A DNA stretch of 64,000 bases. Source: Sabulibacter ruber (GTDB lineage: Bacteria; Bacteroidota; Bacteroidia; Cytophagales; Hymenobacteraceae). The translations under genes and the position numbers were made by a program. This document shows, one piece after another, positions 1 to 11,900 of this stretch (the stretch's first letter is position 1; each line of letters starts with the position of its first letter). The notes beneath the pieces are model-generated. The model searched no databases, was not told the DNA's origin, and was given only the letters and a program-made list of their open reading frames with translations. The stretch covers positions 247,610-311,609 of the forward strand of contig NZ_JAFFID010000006.1 in assembly GCF_017355955.1 (NCBI RefSeq), given 5' to 3'.

Positions 1-8
1 AATCCTTT

Positions 9-1010
9 ATGGCAAGAAAAACCTTCTTCTGTATTGATGCCCACACCTGCGGGAACCCCGTGCGCCTGGTGGCCGGGGGCGGCCCCGTTTTGCAGGGCGC
101 CAACATGAGCGAAAAGCGCCAGCACTTCCTGCAGGAATACGATTATATCCGGAAAGGCCTTATGTTTGAGCCGCGCGGCCATGATATGATGTCGGGCAGC
201 ATTCTGTATCCGCCGCATGACCCGGATAACGACGTCGCCGTGTTATACATCGAGACCAGCGGTTGCCTGCCCATGTGCGGTCACGGCACCATCGGTACCG
301 TCACCATTGCCATTGAAGAAGGCTTGATCACGCCCAAAACACCCGGCGAATTGCGTTTGGAAGCACCCGCCGGCCTGGTGAAAATAAAATACACCCAAGA
401 AGGCAAAAAGGTAAAATCAGTGAAACTGACCAACGTAGCCTCTTACCTGGAGGCGGAAGGCCTGACGGTGGAATGCCCGGAGTTGGGCGAGTTGAAAATA
501 GATGTGGCCTACGGCGGAAATTTCTACGGCATCATTGATCCGCAGGAGAACTTCCCCGGCCTGCAGGAGTTCACCGCCGATAAGCTGATTTCCTGGAGCC
601 GGGTGATACGGGAGCGCATGAACGAGAAATACAGCTTCGTGCACCCAGAGAACCCCACCATCAAAGGGATGAGCCATGTGCTCTGGACCGGCGATACGCT
701 GCAACCGGCTTCCACGGCCCGTAATGCCGTTTTCTACGGCGACAAAGCCATAGACCGATCGCCCTGCGGCACCGGAACCTCGGCGCGCATGGCCCAGTGG
801 TACGCAAAAGGAAAGTTGAAGCCGGGCGATGTGTTTGTGCATGAAAGCTACATCGGGTCAATCTTCAACGGCACCATTGAGGGCGAGACCACCGTCGCCG
901 GCAAACCCGCCATTCTGCCCGGCATCGAAGGCTGGGCCATTGTTACGGGGCTCAACACCATCTTCTTTGATGACGAAGACCCTTATGTCCACGGATTCCA
1001 AGTGATTTGA
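9..1010 (+). CDS. 4-hydroxyproline 2-epimerase (proline racemase family)
   Basis: A 333-residue protein of the proline racemase family, full length for the family. The two catalytic cysteines are visible: Cys90 in PMCGHGTIG and Cys253 in RSPCGTGTSA. Family members with this arrangement epimerise trans-4-hydroxy-L-proline to cis-4-hydroxy-D-proline, or racemise proline; sequence alone separates these poorly. The next gene starts two bases after the stop and encodes a D-amino-acid-type FAD oxidase, the usual second step of hydroxyproline breakdown, which favours the epimerase. The protein has no signal peptide and should be cytoplasmic. The window begins only eight bases upstream, so the promoter and any upstream operon genes are not seen. 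Confidence 0.9.
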   Translation: MARKTFFCIDAHTCGNPVRLVAGGGPVLQGANMSEKRQHFLQEYDYIRKGLMFEPRGHDMMSGSILYPPHDPDNDVAVLYIETSGCLPMCGHGTIGTVTIAIEEGLITPKTPGELRLEAPAGLVKIKYTQEGKKVKSVKLTNVASYLEAEGLTVECPELGELKIDVAYGGNFYGIIDPQENFPGLQEFTADKLISWSRVIRERMNEKYSFVHPENPTIKGMSHVLWTGDTLQPASTARNAVFYGDKAIDRSPCGTGTSARMAQWYAKGKLKPGDVFVHESYIGSIFNGTIEGETTVAGKPAILPGIEGWAIVTGLNTIFFDDEDPYVHGFQVI

Positions 1011-1011
1011 T

Positions 1012-2259
1012 ATGAGCAGAGTTACCATTGTAGGGGGCGGCATCATCGGCCTTTTTACCGCTTACTATTTGTCTGAAGAAGGCTTTGAGGTCACCATTAT
1101 TGACAGAGGAGATCTGTCCAACAGCTGCTCCATCGGCAATGCCGGCATGATCGTGCCCAGCCACATCGTGCCGCTGGCCTCGCCCGGCATCATCGCCAAA
1201 GGCATGAAGTGGATGCTTTCCTCTACCAGCCCCTTTTACATCCACCCGAAGCTGGATCTGCGCCTGGCCCAGTGGTGCCTGCTTTTCTACAAGGCAGCCA
1301 CCAAAAAGCACGTGGAATACAGCATTCCCTACCTGAAAAACCTGAGCCTGTACAGCAAAAACCTGTACGTGGACTTCGCCGGTAAGCACAACTCCCCGGA
1401 AGTAGGCTTTCAGGAAAAAGGCCTGCTGATGCTGTATAAATCCGAAGAAGCAGCCCACGAGGAAGTGGAATTCGCGCATCTGGCCCGCAAACACGGCCTG
1501 GAAACCGAAATCCTTTCACCGGACGAGGTGAAGCAACTGGAACCTCATGCCGGCATGGACGTGCGGGGTGGGGTCTTTTTCCCCGGCGACGCCCATTTGA
1601 ATCCCTCGCAGTTGCACGCGTATTTGGTGCGGCACTTAGAACAGAAAGGCGTGAAGATTGTGCGCCATGCCGAGGTGCTGGACTTTGCCACCTCCGGGAG
1701 AACCGTCACCTCCGTCATCACCGACAAAGGCGAGTTTGCCTCTGACCAGGTCATCATCGCGGCTGGGAACTGGGCCGGTGAGGTGGCCCGCAAGCTCAAG
1801 ATCACCATGCCCATGCTGGGCGGTAAAGGCTACAGTTTCCTCACCAAAAATTCCCCCGCTATTCAGCGTCCGGCTATCCTCACCGAAGCCCGCGTGGCGG
1901 TGACCCCTTTCGGGGAACAGGTACGGTTTGGCGGCACCATGGAAATCACCAATGACAACACCAGCATCAACCTGAACCGGGTAAAAGGGATCCATAATTC
2001 CATCTCCAAATATTACGGCGGTTTTCAGGCCGATTTTCCGGAAAAAGATAAAATCTGGAGCGGGCTGCGTCCGTGCTCGCCAGACGGTCTGCCCTACATC
2101 GGCGCAACCAGTCGCTGGAACAATGTGTTTTTTGGCACCGGCCACAGCATGATGGGCCTCAGCCTGGCGCCCGCCACCGGCAAGCTGCTCACCCAGGAAC
2201 TCCTGAACCAGAAATCATCCGTGGGCATAGACGCCTTCTCGCCGGATCGGTACAGTTAA
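1012..2259 (+). CDS. FAD-dependent D-amino-acid (D-hydroxyproline) dehydrogenase
   Basis: A 415-residue DadA-like flavoprotein. The N-terminal Rossmann motif VGGGIIG at residues 6-12 binds FAD, and the C-terminal part has the family's GLRPCSPDGLPYIG and TGHSMMGLSLAPATG segments. It is expected to oxidise D-amino acids to imino acids. Following directly on the hydroxyproline epimerase (2-base gap, same strand), the likely substrate is cis-4-hydroxy-D-proline, giving a pyrroline-4-hydroxy-2-carboxylate. The later pathway enzymes (the deaminase and the 2-oxoglutarate semialdehyde dehydrogenase) are not in this window and may lie upstream. The family call is firm; the substrate is inferred from context. 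Confidence 0.88.
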   Translation: MSRVTIVGGGIIGLFTAYYLSEEGFEVTIIDRGDLSNSCSIGNAGMIVPSHIVPLASPGIIAKGMKWMLSSTSPFYIHPKLDLRLAQWCLLFYKAATKKHVEYSIPYLKNLSLYSKNLYVDFAGKHNSPEVGFQEKGLLMLYKSEEAAHEEVEFAHLARKHGLETEILSPDEVKQLEPHAGMDVRGGVFFPGDAHLNPSQLHAYLVRHLEQKGVKIVRHAEVLDFATSGRTVTSVITDKGEFASDQVIIAAGNWAGEVARKLKITMPMLGGKGYSFLTKNSPAIQRPAILTEARVAVTPFGEQVRFGGTMEITNDNTSINLNRVKGIHNSISKYYGGFQADFPEKDKIWSGLRPCSPDGLPYIGATSRWNNVFFGTGHSMMGLSLAPATGKLLTQELLNQKSSVGIDAFSPDRYS

Positions 2260-2351
2260 CATCTTAGTAGGTTCCTTCCTGCCAGGCAGGCGAGTGACCC
2301 CAGAGTGCGCTTACCATGTTCACCCCAGACCTTTAAGCCCTTACTAAACCC

Positions 2352-4124
<1,773 letters not shown>

Positions 4125-4172
4125 GATAGTGAAAAGCGGGGAAGCTTAATTTATAATTCCTTCCTGCGATAC

Positions 4173-4208
4173 CTGATTTCGGCCTGTTTTAAGGAAATCA
4201 GGCCGAAA
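4173..4208. repeat. intergenic hairpin with two mutually exclusive stems
   Basis: The sequence between the DUF885 gene and the S9 peptidase gene can fold in two ways. TTTCGGCCTG (4177-4186) pairs with 4199-4208 across a 12-nt loop, or CCTGATTTC pairs with GAAATCAGG, which overlaps it. No T-run follows immediately. It may be a transcription-attenuating hairpin or one copy of the intergenic repeat family seen elsewhere in the window. Confidence 0.5.
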
Positions 4209-4285
4209 ACAAGGGCTGTCCAAAACCGAGACTTGGAGGCTCCTTTAAAATACACGATACTGCAGGTGAAACATCCTCTAGAGAT

Positions 4286-6499
4286 ATGAATAGGTTGCAT
4301 GACATTTTCGGGAAACCGCTTTTTCTTTCACCCATTTTACTGCTGGTTTTGTGCCTGCCAAGCTTTGCGCAGCAACGCGGCGGCGTGTTTTGGCTCAAGT
4401 CCGGGAATACCTATGTGGTGCCGGAGGAAGGGAACATCACCGCGTATACCCTGCCCGGGAAAACCAAACAGGTGCTGGTGGAGAAAGGACAATTGATGCC
4501 CGCCGGGAAATCCGAGTCACTGAAGGTGCGCAGTTTCGCAATTTCAGGCGACGAGCAGAAGGTGCTGCTGTTTACCAACACCCAAAAAGTCTGGCGTTAC
4601 CACACCCGCGGCGACTACTGGGTATATGACCGACAAACGAAGAAACTACAGCAGCTGGGCGCGGGTCGTCCGGTTTCCTCGCTCATGTTCGCGAAGTTCT
4701 CTCCGGATGGCAAGCAGGTGGCGTACGTGAGCGAGAACAATATCTATGCGGAGGACATCGCCTCACAAAAGGTAACGCAACTCACCACCGACGGAACCCG
4801 CAAGCGCATTAACGGCACCTTTGACTGGGCCTATGAAGAAGAGTTCGCTTGCCGTGATGGTTTCCGCTGGAGCCCTGATAGCAGGAAGATCGCCTTCTGG
4901 CAGATAGATGCCTCCGACGTGAAAGACTACTTCATGTTCAACCTCACCGATGGCGTCTATTCCAAAGTGCTACCGGTAGAGTACCCCTCGGCGGGAGAGG
5001 CGCCTTCGCCTTACAAGATTGGGGTCATAGACGTGGCAGCCGGTGCTACCAAATGGATGGACGTGCCCGGTGATCCCCGCCAGAATTATGTGCCTCGTAT
5101 GGAGTGGGCGGCCAACGCCAACGAGATCATCCTGCAGCAACTGAACCGCAAACAGAACGAAAGCCGTTTGTTTCTTTGCAACGCCGCTTCCGGCAAAGCC
5201 ACCAACATCCACTCTGAGAAAGACCAGGCCTGGATTGACGTGATTTCCACCTGGGACAGCAATTACAACAACGGCGGTTGGGACTGGCTCAGCAACGGGA
5301 AAGAGTTCCTGTGGGCGAGCGAGAAAGACGGCTGGCGCCACCTGTACCGCGTGAGCCGCGACGGCAAAAAGGAAACCCTCATCACCAAAGGCGCCTATGA
5401 CGTGATGTCCATCGTGAACTTAAACGAGCCGGAGGGCTATGTATACGTGATGGCCTCCCCGGAGAATGCCACCCAGAAATACCTGTACCGCGTAAAGCTG
5501 AACGGCAAAGGCAAACTGGAGCGGCTTTCACCGGCTTCGCAACCGGGTACGCACCAGTACACCGTGTCGCCCAACGCTAAGTTCGCCTTCCACAGTTTCT
5601 CCAACCATTACACCAGACCCGCCTCAGAATCCATTTCCCTGCCCGACCATAAAGCCCTGGGCGGCACCAGTGCGGTGGAGCAGGCCCTTGCCCAGGCCAA
5701 AAAAGCGAGTTCTCCGGTGGAGTTCTTCCAGGTGAAAACCTCCGAAGGCGTGGAGATGGATGCCTGGATGGTAAAGCCCACCAACTTTGACCCCAAGAAG
5801 AAATACCCGGTGGTATTCCAGGTCTACACCGAGCCCGCCGGCCAAACGGTGCTGGACTCCTATGGCACCGGCATGAACCATCTGTACAACGGCAGCATGG
5901 CGCAGGATGGCTACGTGTACGTGTCGGTAGACAACCGGGGCACGCCGGGACCGAAGGGAAGGGAGTGGCGAAAAAGCATCTACCGCCAGGTAGGTCGCCT
6001 CAACATCAAAGACCAGGCGATGGCGGCGCAGGAGATCCTGAAACAGCCTTTTCTGGACACTTCCCGGGTAGCGGTGTGGGGCTGGAGCGGCGGCGGCTCG
6101 GCTACGCTCAACCTGCTGTTCCAATACCCGCAGATCTACAAAACGGGCATCTCCGTGGCCGCAGTGGGCAACCAGCTTACCTATGACAATATCTACCAGG
6201 AACGCTACATGGGGCTGCCGCAGGAGAACCTGGAAGTTTTCGTGAACGGATCGCCTATCACGCATGCCAAAAACCTGAGAGGCAACCTGCTCTACATCCA
6301 CGGCACCGGCGACGACAACGTGCATTACAACAACGCCGAGCAGCTCATCAACGAGTTGATCAAGCACAACAAGCAGTTCCAGATGATGCCGTACCCCAAC
6401 CGGTCGCACAGTATTTCAGAGGGCGAAGGCACCTCGGAACACCTGGCTACCTTGTTCACCAATTACCTGAGGCAGTACTGTCCACCGGGTGGGCGGTAG
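4286..6499 (+). CDS. dipeptidyl peptidase IV-like S9 family serine peptidase
   Basis: A 737-residue secreted protein whose signal peptide ends near SFAQQR. The N-terminal beta-propeller (about residues 30-480) contains the DWAYEEEF segment, including the EE pair that in DPP-IV anchors the substrate N-terminus. The C-terminal alpha/beta-hydrolase domain has the triad Ser601 in GWSGGGS, Asp near 676 in GTGDDNVH and His708 in NRSHSIS. DPP-IV enzymes release X-Pro (or X-Ala) dipeptides from N-termini in the periplasm. The gene sits among hydroxyproline-catabolic genes and an Xaa-Pro aminopeptidase, which suits digestion of proline-rich protein backbones. Start at 4286 gives a clean signal peptide. 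Confidence 0.92.
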   Translation: MNRLHDIFGKPLFLSPILLLVLCLPSFAQQRGGVFWLKSGNTYVVPEEGNITAYTLPGKTKQVLVEKGQLMPAGKSESLKVRSFAISGDEQKVLLFTNTQKVWRYHTRGDYWVYDRQTKKLQQLGAGRPVSSLMFAKFSPDGKQVAYVSENNIYAEDIASQKVTQLTTDGTRKRINGTFDWAYEEEFACRDGFRWSPDSRKIAFWQIDASDVKDYFMFNLTDGVYSKVLPVEYPSAGEAPSPYKIGVIDVAAGATKWMDVPGDPRQNYVPRMEWAANANEIILQQLNRKQNESRLFLCNAASGKATNIHSEKDQAWIDVISTWDSNYNNGGWDWLSNGKEFLWASEKDGWRHLYRVSRDGKKETLITKGAYDVMSIVNLNEPEGYVYVMASPENATQKYLYRVKLNGKGKLERLSPASQPGTHQYTVSPNAKFAFHSFSNHYTRPASESISLPDHKALGGTSAVEQALAQAKKASSPVEFFQVKTSEGVEMDAWMVKPTNFDPKKKYPVVFQVYTEPAGQTVLDSYGTGMNHLYNGSMAQDGYVYVSVDNRGTPGPKGREWRKSIYRQVGRLNIKDQAMAAQEILKQPFLDTSRVAVWGWSGGGSATLNLLFQYPQIYKTGISVAAVGNQLTYDNIYQERYMGLPQENLEVFVNGSPITHAKNLRGNLLYIHGTGDDNVHYNNAEQLINELIKHNKQFQMMPYPNRSHSISEGEGTSEHLATLFTNYLRQYCPPGGR

Positions 6500-6597
6500 G
6501 CTTTTTTGGTTTTTACTAAATACCTTTTAAGGCGGTTTTTCAGAAATCAGACCTAAAACAGCTCGAGCCCAGCCTTGAGCAAACGAAACGATACTCC

Positions 6598-8580
6598 ATG
6601 CAACGCAATCTCCTCGGGAAAATTCTGGTCCTGTTACTGTGTCTCTGGTTCACCAGCTCCGCCGCCTCCGCGAAAGACTACCTGCTTACCTCACCCGATA
6701 AAAATATCCAGGTGAAGATATCCGTCACCGATGTCATCAAATGGTCGGTGGCCCGGAAAGGGGAGACGGTGCTGTTGCCCAGCCCGCTGAGCATGACCTT
6801 GATCACGGGGGAGAAGCTGGGCGTGAACCCGGTGGTGCAGAAGGATGCCCGAAGATCAGTGAAGGAAACCATCATGGCGGTGGTGCCGGTAAAGAACCGC
6901 TCCATTCCGGATGTATACAACGAGCTGAAACTGCAGTGCAAGGGTGGCTACGTGGTGCATTTCCGGGCGTACAACGATGGGGCTGCCTATCGGTTTGAGA
7001 CTAATCTTCCCGCCAGAGAAATAGAGGTGCAGCACGAAACCGCCGATTTCCAGATGGGCGGCAATTACCAGGTGTACTGGCCCCAGGAAACCGATCCGGA
7101 GTTTCAGTCGCATTACGAGGCTACGTTCAAAGACACCACGGTGGCCTCCATCGGGAGCCAGCAGTACGGGTACCTGCCTTTGCTGTTCACCTCTGCGAAG
7201 GGCACTAAAGTGCTACTGACGGAATCTGACCTGTACGACTACCCCAATCTGTTTCTCTTCGGGACGGGTGGAACCGGTTTGAAGTCAGCCTTCCCCAAGG
7301 TGATCCTGGAATCCCAACTGAAACCCCGCAGCGACCGGGCCGAGCAGATTACCCGCAAAGCCGGGTACATCGCCCGCACCTCCGGGAAAAGAACGTTCCC
7401 CTGGCGCACGCTTATCGTTACCGATGACAAAGGCCTGCTGGAAACGGAACTGGTGTACAGACTGGCCTCCCCCAACGCACTGCAGCAAACCGCCTGGATC
7501 AAGCCCGGCAAAGTCGCCTGGGATTGGTACAACTTCAACAACGTGTACGGCGTGGATTTCAGGGCCGGCGTGAACACCGACACCTACAAATACTACATCG
7601 ACTTCGCTTCTAAATACGGCCTGGAGTACATCATCCTGGACGAGGGCTGGTCGGCGGCCACCACCAACCTGATGGCGCCCAACAAAGACCTGGACCTGAA
7701 CGCGCTGGTGCAATACGGCAACAGCAAGAACGTGGGCGTGATTCTGTGGGCGCTGTGGAACACGCTGGACAAAGACATCAACGGAATTCTGGACCAATTC
7801 GTTAAATGGGGCGTGAAAGGCGTGAAGGTCGATTTCATGGCCCGCGGCGATCAGTATATGGTCAACTACTATGAGCGCGTGGCCAAAGCCGCCGCTCAGC
7901 GTCAGCTGCTGGTGGATTTGCACGGTGCCTACAAACCCGTGGGGCTGAACCGGAAGTACCCCAACGTACTAAGCTACGAGGGCGTGAAAGGGCTGGAGAA
8001 CAACAAGTGGAGCGACATCATCACCCCCACCCACAATGTCACGTTGCCTTTTACCCGCATGGTGGCCGGCCCTATGGATTACACGCCGGGCGCCATGGTG
8101 AACGCCACCAAGGTGGGCTTCAAAGACGTGTTCAACCAACCCATGAGCCAGGGTACCCGGGCGCACCAGGTGGCCATGTACGTGGTCTACGAAAGCCCAC
8201 TGCAGATGCTCTCAGACAGCCCTACCAATTACCTCAAAGACCCGGACTGCACCAGGTTCATCAGCCAGATCCCCACTACCTGGGACAAAACAGTGGCCCT
8301 GGCAGGGGAGGCCGGCAAGTACGTCCTGATGGCGCGTCAACACGGTAAGAATTGGTACATTGGGGGCATGACCGATTGGGATGCCCGGGAACTGAGCCTT
8401 CCTTTGGCCTTTCTGGATGGGAAGACCTACCGCATGGAAGTACTCCGCGACGGCATCAACGCTGACCGCCATCCGCAGGACTACAAAATAGAAACCAAAA
8501 CAGTGAAAACCGGGGAGACGATCCAGGTGAACATGAGCGGCGGGGGCGGCTGGGCAGCCATCCTCCGGCCGGTAGAATAA
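6598..8580 (+). CDS. GH97 glycoside hydrolase, retaining alpha-galactosidase type
   Basis: A 660-residue secreted enzyme (signal peptide through about residue 25, SSAASAK). It has the GH97 order: an N-terminal beta-sandwich, a central barrel beginning near AWDWYN, and a C-terminal beta domain. The barrel contains Asp412 in VKVDFMARG and Glu461 in SYEGVKG. In the characterised retaining GH97 alpha-galactosidases an Asp at this place is the nucleophile, whereas the inverting SusB-type alpha-glucosidases use Glu residues elsewhere, so an alpha-galactosidase is the better guess. Extensin carries alpha-galactose on serine, a possible substrate given the neighbours. The family is firm; the specificity is inferred. 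Confidence 0.87.
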   Translation: MQRNLLGKILVLLLCLWFTSSAASAKDYLLTSPDKNIQVKISVTDVIKWSVARKGETVLLPSPLSMTLITGEKLGVNPVVQKDARRSVKETIMAVVPVKNRSIPDVYNELKLQCKGGYVVHFRAYNDGAAYRFETNLPAREIEVQHETADFQMGGNYQVYWPQETDPEFQSHYEATFKDTTVASIGSQQYGYLPLLFTSAKGTKVLLTESDLYDYPNLFLFGTGGTGLKSAFPKVILESQLKPRSDRAEQITRKAGYIARTSGKRTFPWRTLIVTDDKGLLETELVYRLASPNALQQTAWIKPGKVAWDWYNFNNVYGVDFRAGVNTDTYKYYIDFASKYGLEYIILDEGWSAATTNLMAPNKDLDLNALVQYGNSKNVGVILWALWNTLDKDINGILDQFVKWGVKGVKVDFMARGDQYMVNYYERVAKAAAQRQLLVDLHGAYKPVGLNRKYPNVLSYEGVKGLENNKWSDIITPTHNVTLPFTRMVAGPMDYTPGAMVNATKVGFKDVFNQPMSQGTRAHQVAMYVVYESPLQMLSDSPTNYLKDPDCTRFISQIPTTWDKTVALAGEAGKYVLMARQHGKNWYIGGMTDWDARELSLPLAFLDGKTYRMEVLRDGINADRHPQDYKIETKTVKTGETIQVNMSGGGGWAAILRPVE

Positions 8581-8653
8581 CCCTACCCGGTTTTAGGACT
8601 ATTTTTCAAAAATTGGCTTAACCTAGGTAGTGATACAAGTTAAATAACACCTC

Positions 8654-8744
8654 TTGTCATCTTGGAAAGATCTTGTGGCCGGACTAATAAAGCAACGTTC
8701 AGACGCTACTATCCATCGCCACCGAGATTCTTTCAGGATGACAA
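8654..8744. repeat. REP/MITE-like element with ~25-bp imperfect terminal inverted repeats
   Basis: The 326-base gap between the GH97 and GH2 genes contains a roughly 91-bp element. It begins TTGTCATCTTGGAAAGAT and ends with the near-inverse ATTCTTTCAGGATGACAA. The arms extend to about 25 bases each (8654-8678 and 8719-8744), around a short non-coding centre. Sequences of the TGTCATCCTGAAAG type are common interspersed repeats in genomes of this group (recalled, not searched here). Nothing else was recognised in this gap. Confidence 0.55.
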
Positions 8745-8906
8745 AGCGAAGGGGAGGTATGCTGATTTTAGGCCATTTACTTGATAAAGGCGGGAGTAGG
8801 TTACATCCGAGACTACATTCTGCTAACGAATAATTTCTGCCGGTTTTTGGCTTCCTTTTGGTAAAACAGCTTTAAAGCTCAAGCTGGTAGCTTTTGATTA
8901 AACATC

Positions 8907-11900
8907 ATGACTTTTTCTTTTCATCCTGCTTCCCTTGTCTCTCTTTTCAGAAGAATTGCTCCGTTGGTGTTTGCATCCCTTGTCTCTCTTTTCAGAAGAA
9001 TTGCTCCGTTGGTGTTCCTAATTTCCGGTGTTTCGGCCCAGGCGCAGGCACCTATGTGGCTGGATGAACGCCGGAACGAGGAGAACCGCATGCCCATGCA
9101 CAGTTCGTATGAAGTGTATGAATCAGAGGCGGCCTTGCAGAAAGCGGATTGGAAAACTTCGAGTAATTACCTGAGTTTGAACGGCGCGTGGAAGTTCAAA
9201 TGGGTGGAGAACCCCGCCGACCTGCCCGCCCGCTTTGAAGCAACGGATTTCAACGACAGCCAATGGAAAACCTTCCAGGTGCCGGGTAACTGGGAACTTA
9301 ATGGCTACGGTTTTCCCATCTACTCCAGCGGCGGGTACGAGTTTGTCTATCTCATGCCGCCCACGCCGCCGGTGGTGCCCATGCAGGAAAACCCCACGGC
9401 CGTGTACCGCCGCGAGATCACCTTGCCCCAAAACTGGAAGGGCAAGCAGGTGGTGCTGCACATCGGGGCGGCCAAATCGAACCTGGCAGTGTGGGTGAAC
9501 GGCACCTACGTGGGTTACGGCGAGGACAGCAAACTACCCTCTGATTTCGACGTCACGTCTTATCTGAAACCCGGCAAGAACCTCATTGTCCTGAAGCTCA
9601 TGCGCTGGTGTGACGGCAGCTACCTTGAAGACCAGGACATGTGGCGCATCAGCGGCATCACCCGCGACTGTTACCTGTTGGCCCGCAACCCGGAGCACCT
9701 GTATGATGTGGAACTGTCCCCTGATCTGGACGATGCTTACAAAAACGCTTCCCTCCGGGTGAAACTCAAACTGAACGGGAAACCTACGCAGCCCATCTCC
9801 GCCGATTTCCAGCTTATGGACGGGAAGAAACTCATCAAGCAGCAGCAAATCGCCTTCAACTCAGATTCGGCGGTCTTTGATTTGGCGGTAACCGCTCCTA
9901 AACTCTGGTCCGCCGAGACCCCGAACCTGTACAGCGCCGTGATCCGGCTAAAAGACGAAAAAGGAAACATCACCGAAATCATCCCGCAGCGGGTGGGTTT
10001 TAGGGAGGTGGAGATCAAAGGCGGAAAGTTGCTGGTCAACGGCAAGCCAGTCTTGGTGAAAGGCGTGAACCGCCACGAAACCGATCCTAAAACGGGCCAG
10101 ACCATCTCCAAAGAAGCCATGCTTCGCGACATCAAGCTCATGAAGCAGTTCAACATCAACGCGGTGCGCACCAGCCATTACCCCAATGACGAGTACTGGT
10201 ACGAGCTCTGCGATGCCTACGGCCTGTACGTGGTTGACGAAGCCAACATTGAATCGCACGGCATGGGATATGACATCACCAAGACCATCGCCAATAAACC
10301 CACCTGGGAGGATGCCCACCTCATGCGGGTGCAGCGCATGATGGAGCGGGACAAAAACCACCCGTCTATTATTGTCTGGAGTATGGGAAACGAGGCCGGA
10401 AACGGGTACAACTTCTACCGTTCGTACCTTTGGATGAAAGCCCGCGATGCTTCCCGTCCGGTCCAGTACGAGCGCGCCGTGGCCGATTACAAGACCTTTA
10501 CCTGGGAGTGGAACTCAGACATAGTGGTTCCCATGTACCCCACGCCTGAGGGAATGGCCGCCTACGCTATAGCGAATCCCACGCCGGCGCGTCCTTTTAT
10601 CATGTGTGAGTACGCGCACGCCATGGGCAATTCCCTAGGCAATTTCATAGACTACTGGCAGCTGATCCGGGAGAACAAGCACGCGTTCCAGGGAGGCTTT
10701 ATCTGGGATTTCGTGGACCAGGCTTTTCAGGAAGTAAATGCCGCCGGCGATACCATTTACATGTATGGCGGCGATTACGGCCCCAAAGACCGGAACATTC
10801 CCTCAGACAAGAACTTCGTCTGCAACGGCATCTTCTACGCCACCCGGCAGCCGTATCCTCATGCCTGGGAGATGAAAAAGGTGTACCAGGATATTCATTC
10901 CACCTTGGTGAACCCCACCACCCTTGCGGTGTACAACGAGAAGCTGTTTACCGGGCTGGAGAATGTGAAACTGGAGTGGGAACTGGTGGTGGATGGCGTC
11001 AGGAAAAAGTCTGGCGTGGTGAACCGGCTGGAGGTGGGTCCGCAGAAAACAGCCCAGGTGAACGTGCCCGTCAAGCTGCCCAACTCCGGCGAAGTTTTCC
11101 TGAATCTGACCTACAAACTCAAGAACGCTGAGCCCCTGGTCCCCGCCGGCCACATCATCGCCACGGAGCAATTGACGCTGCGCAAGAACGCCCCCCAACC
11201 ATTGGCTTTAAAGGGACAAGCAGCCTTGCAGGTAAAAGAATCCGCGAATGCGCTTACCATTCCCCTGGCCTCCGGTTCCATCAGTTTTGACAAGAAATCC
11301 GGTTGGCTAAGCCAGTACGTGGTAGAGGGAGTGAATTATCTGGAGGCCGGAACTGCCCTTAAAAGCAATTTCTGGCGGGCGCCCAACGACAACGACTTCG
11401 GGGCCGGACTGCAAACCAAGCTGAAGGTCTGGAAAAACGTTCCGCGGCAGGCCCAACTGCAGAAGCTCACGTCCTCAGAAAAGAACAAGGTGGTGACCGT
11501 GGAGGCGGTATACACGCTTCCGGAAGTGTCTGGTCAGCTATCGGTGCAGTACATGCTGAACAGTGCCGGTGAGATGCTGGTACGGCAGCACCTGCAGGCT
11601 GATACCACCAAGAAAGTGGCGATGCTGCCCCGGTTCGGAATGCAGTGGATCTTGCCGGCCGGTTTCAACGCCGTGGAGTTCTACGGCCGAGGTCCGCACG
11701 AGAACTACCAAGACCGGAATTTCAGCGCCCATTTGGGCGTGTACAAGCAAACCGTGGCGGAGCAGTATTTCCCCTACGTTCGTCCGCAGGAGACCGGAAA
11801 CAAAACCGATATCCGCTGGTACAAAGTCACGAATGGCGCTGGAAATGGGTTGCTGGTAAGCTCAGACAACCCCCTCAGCATGAGTGCCCTGCATTACTTT

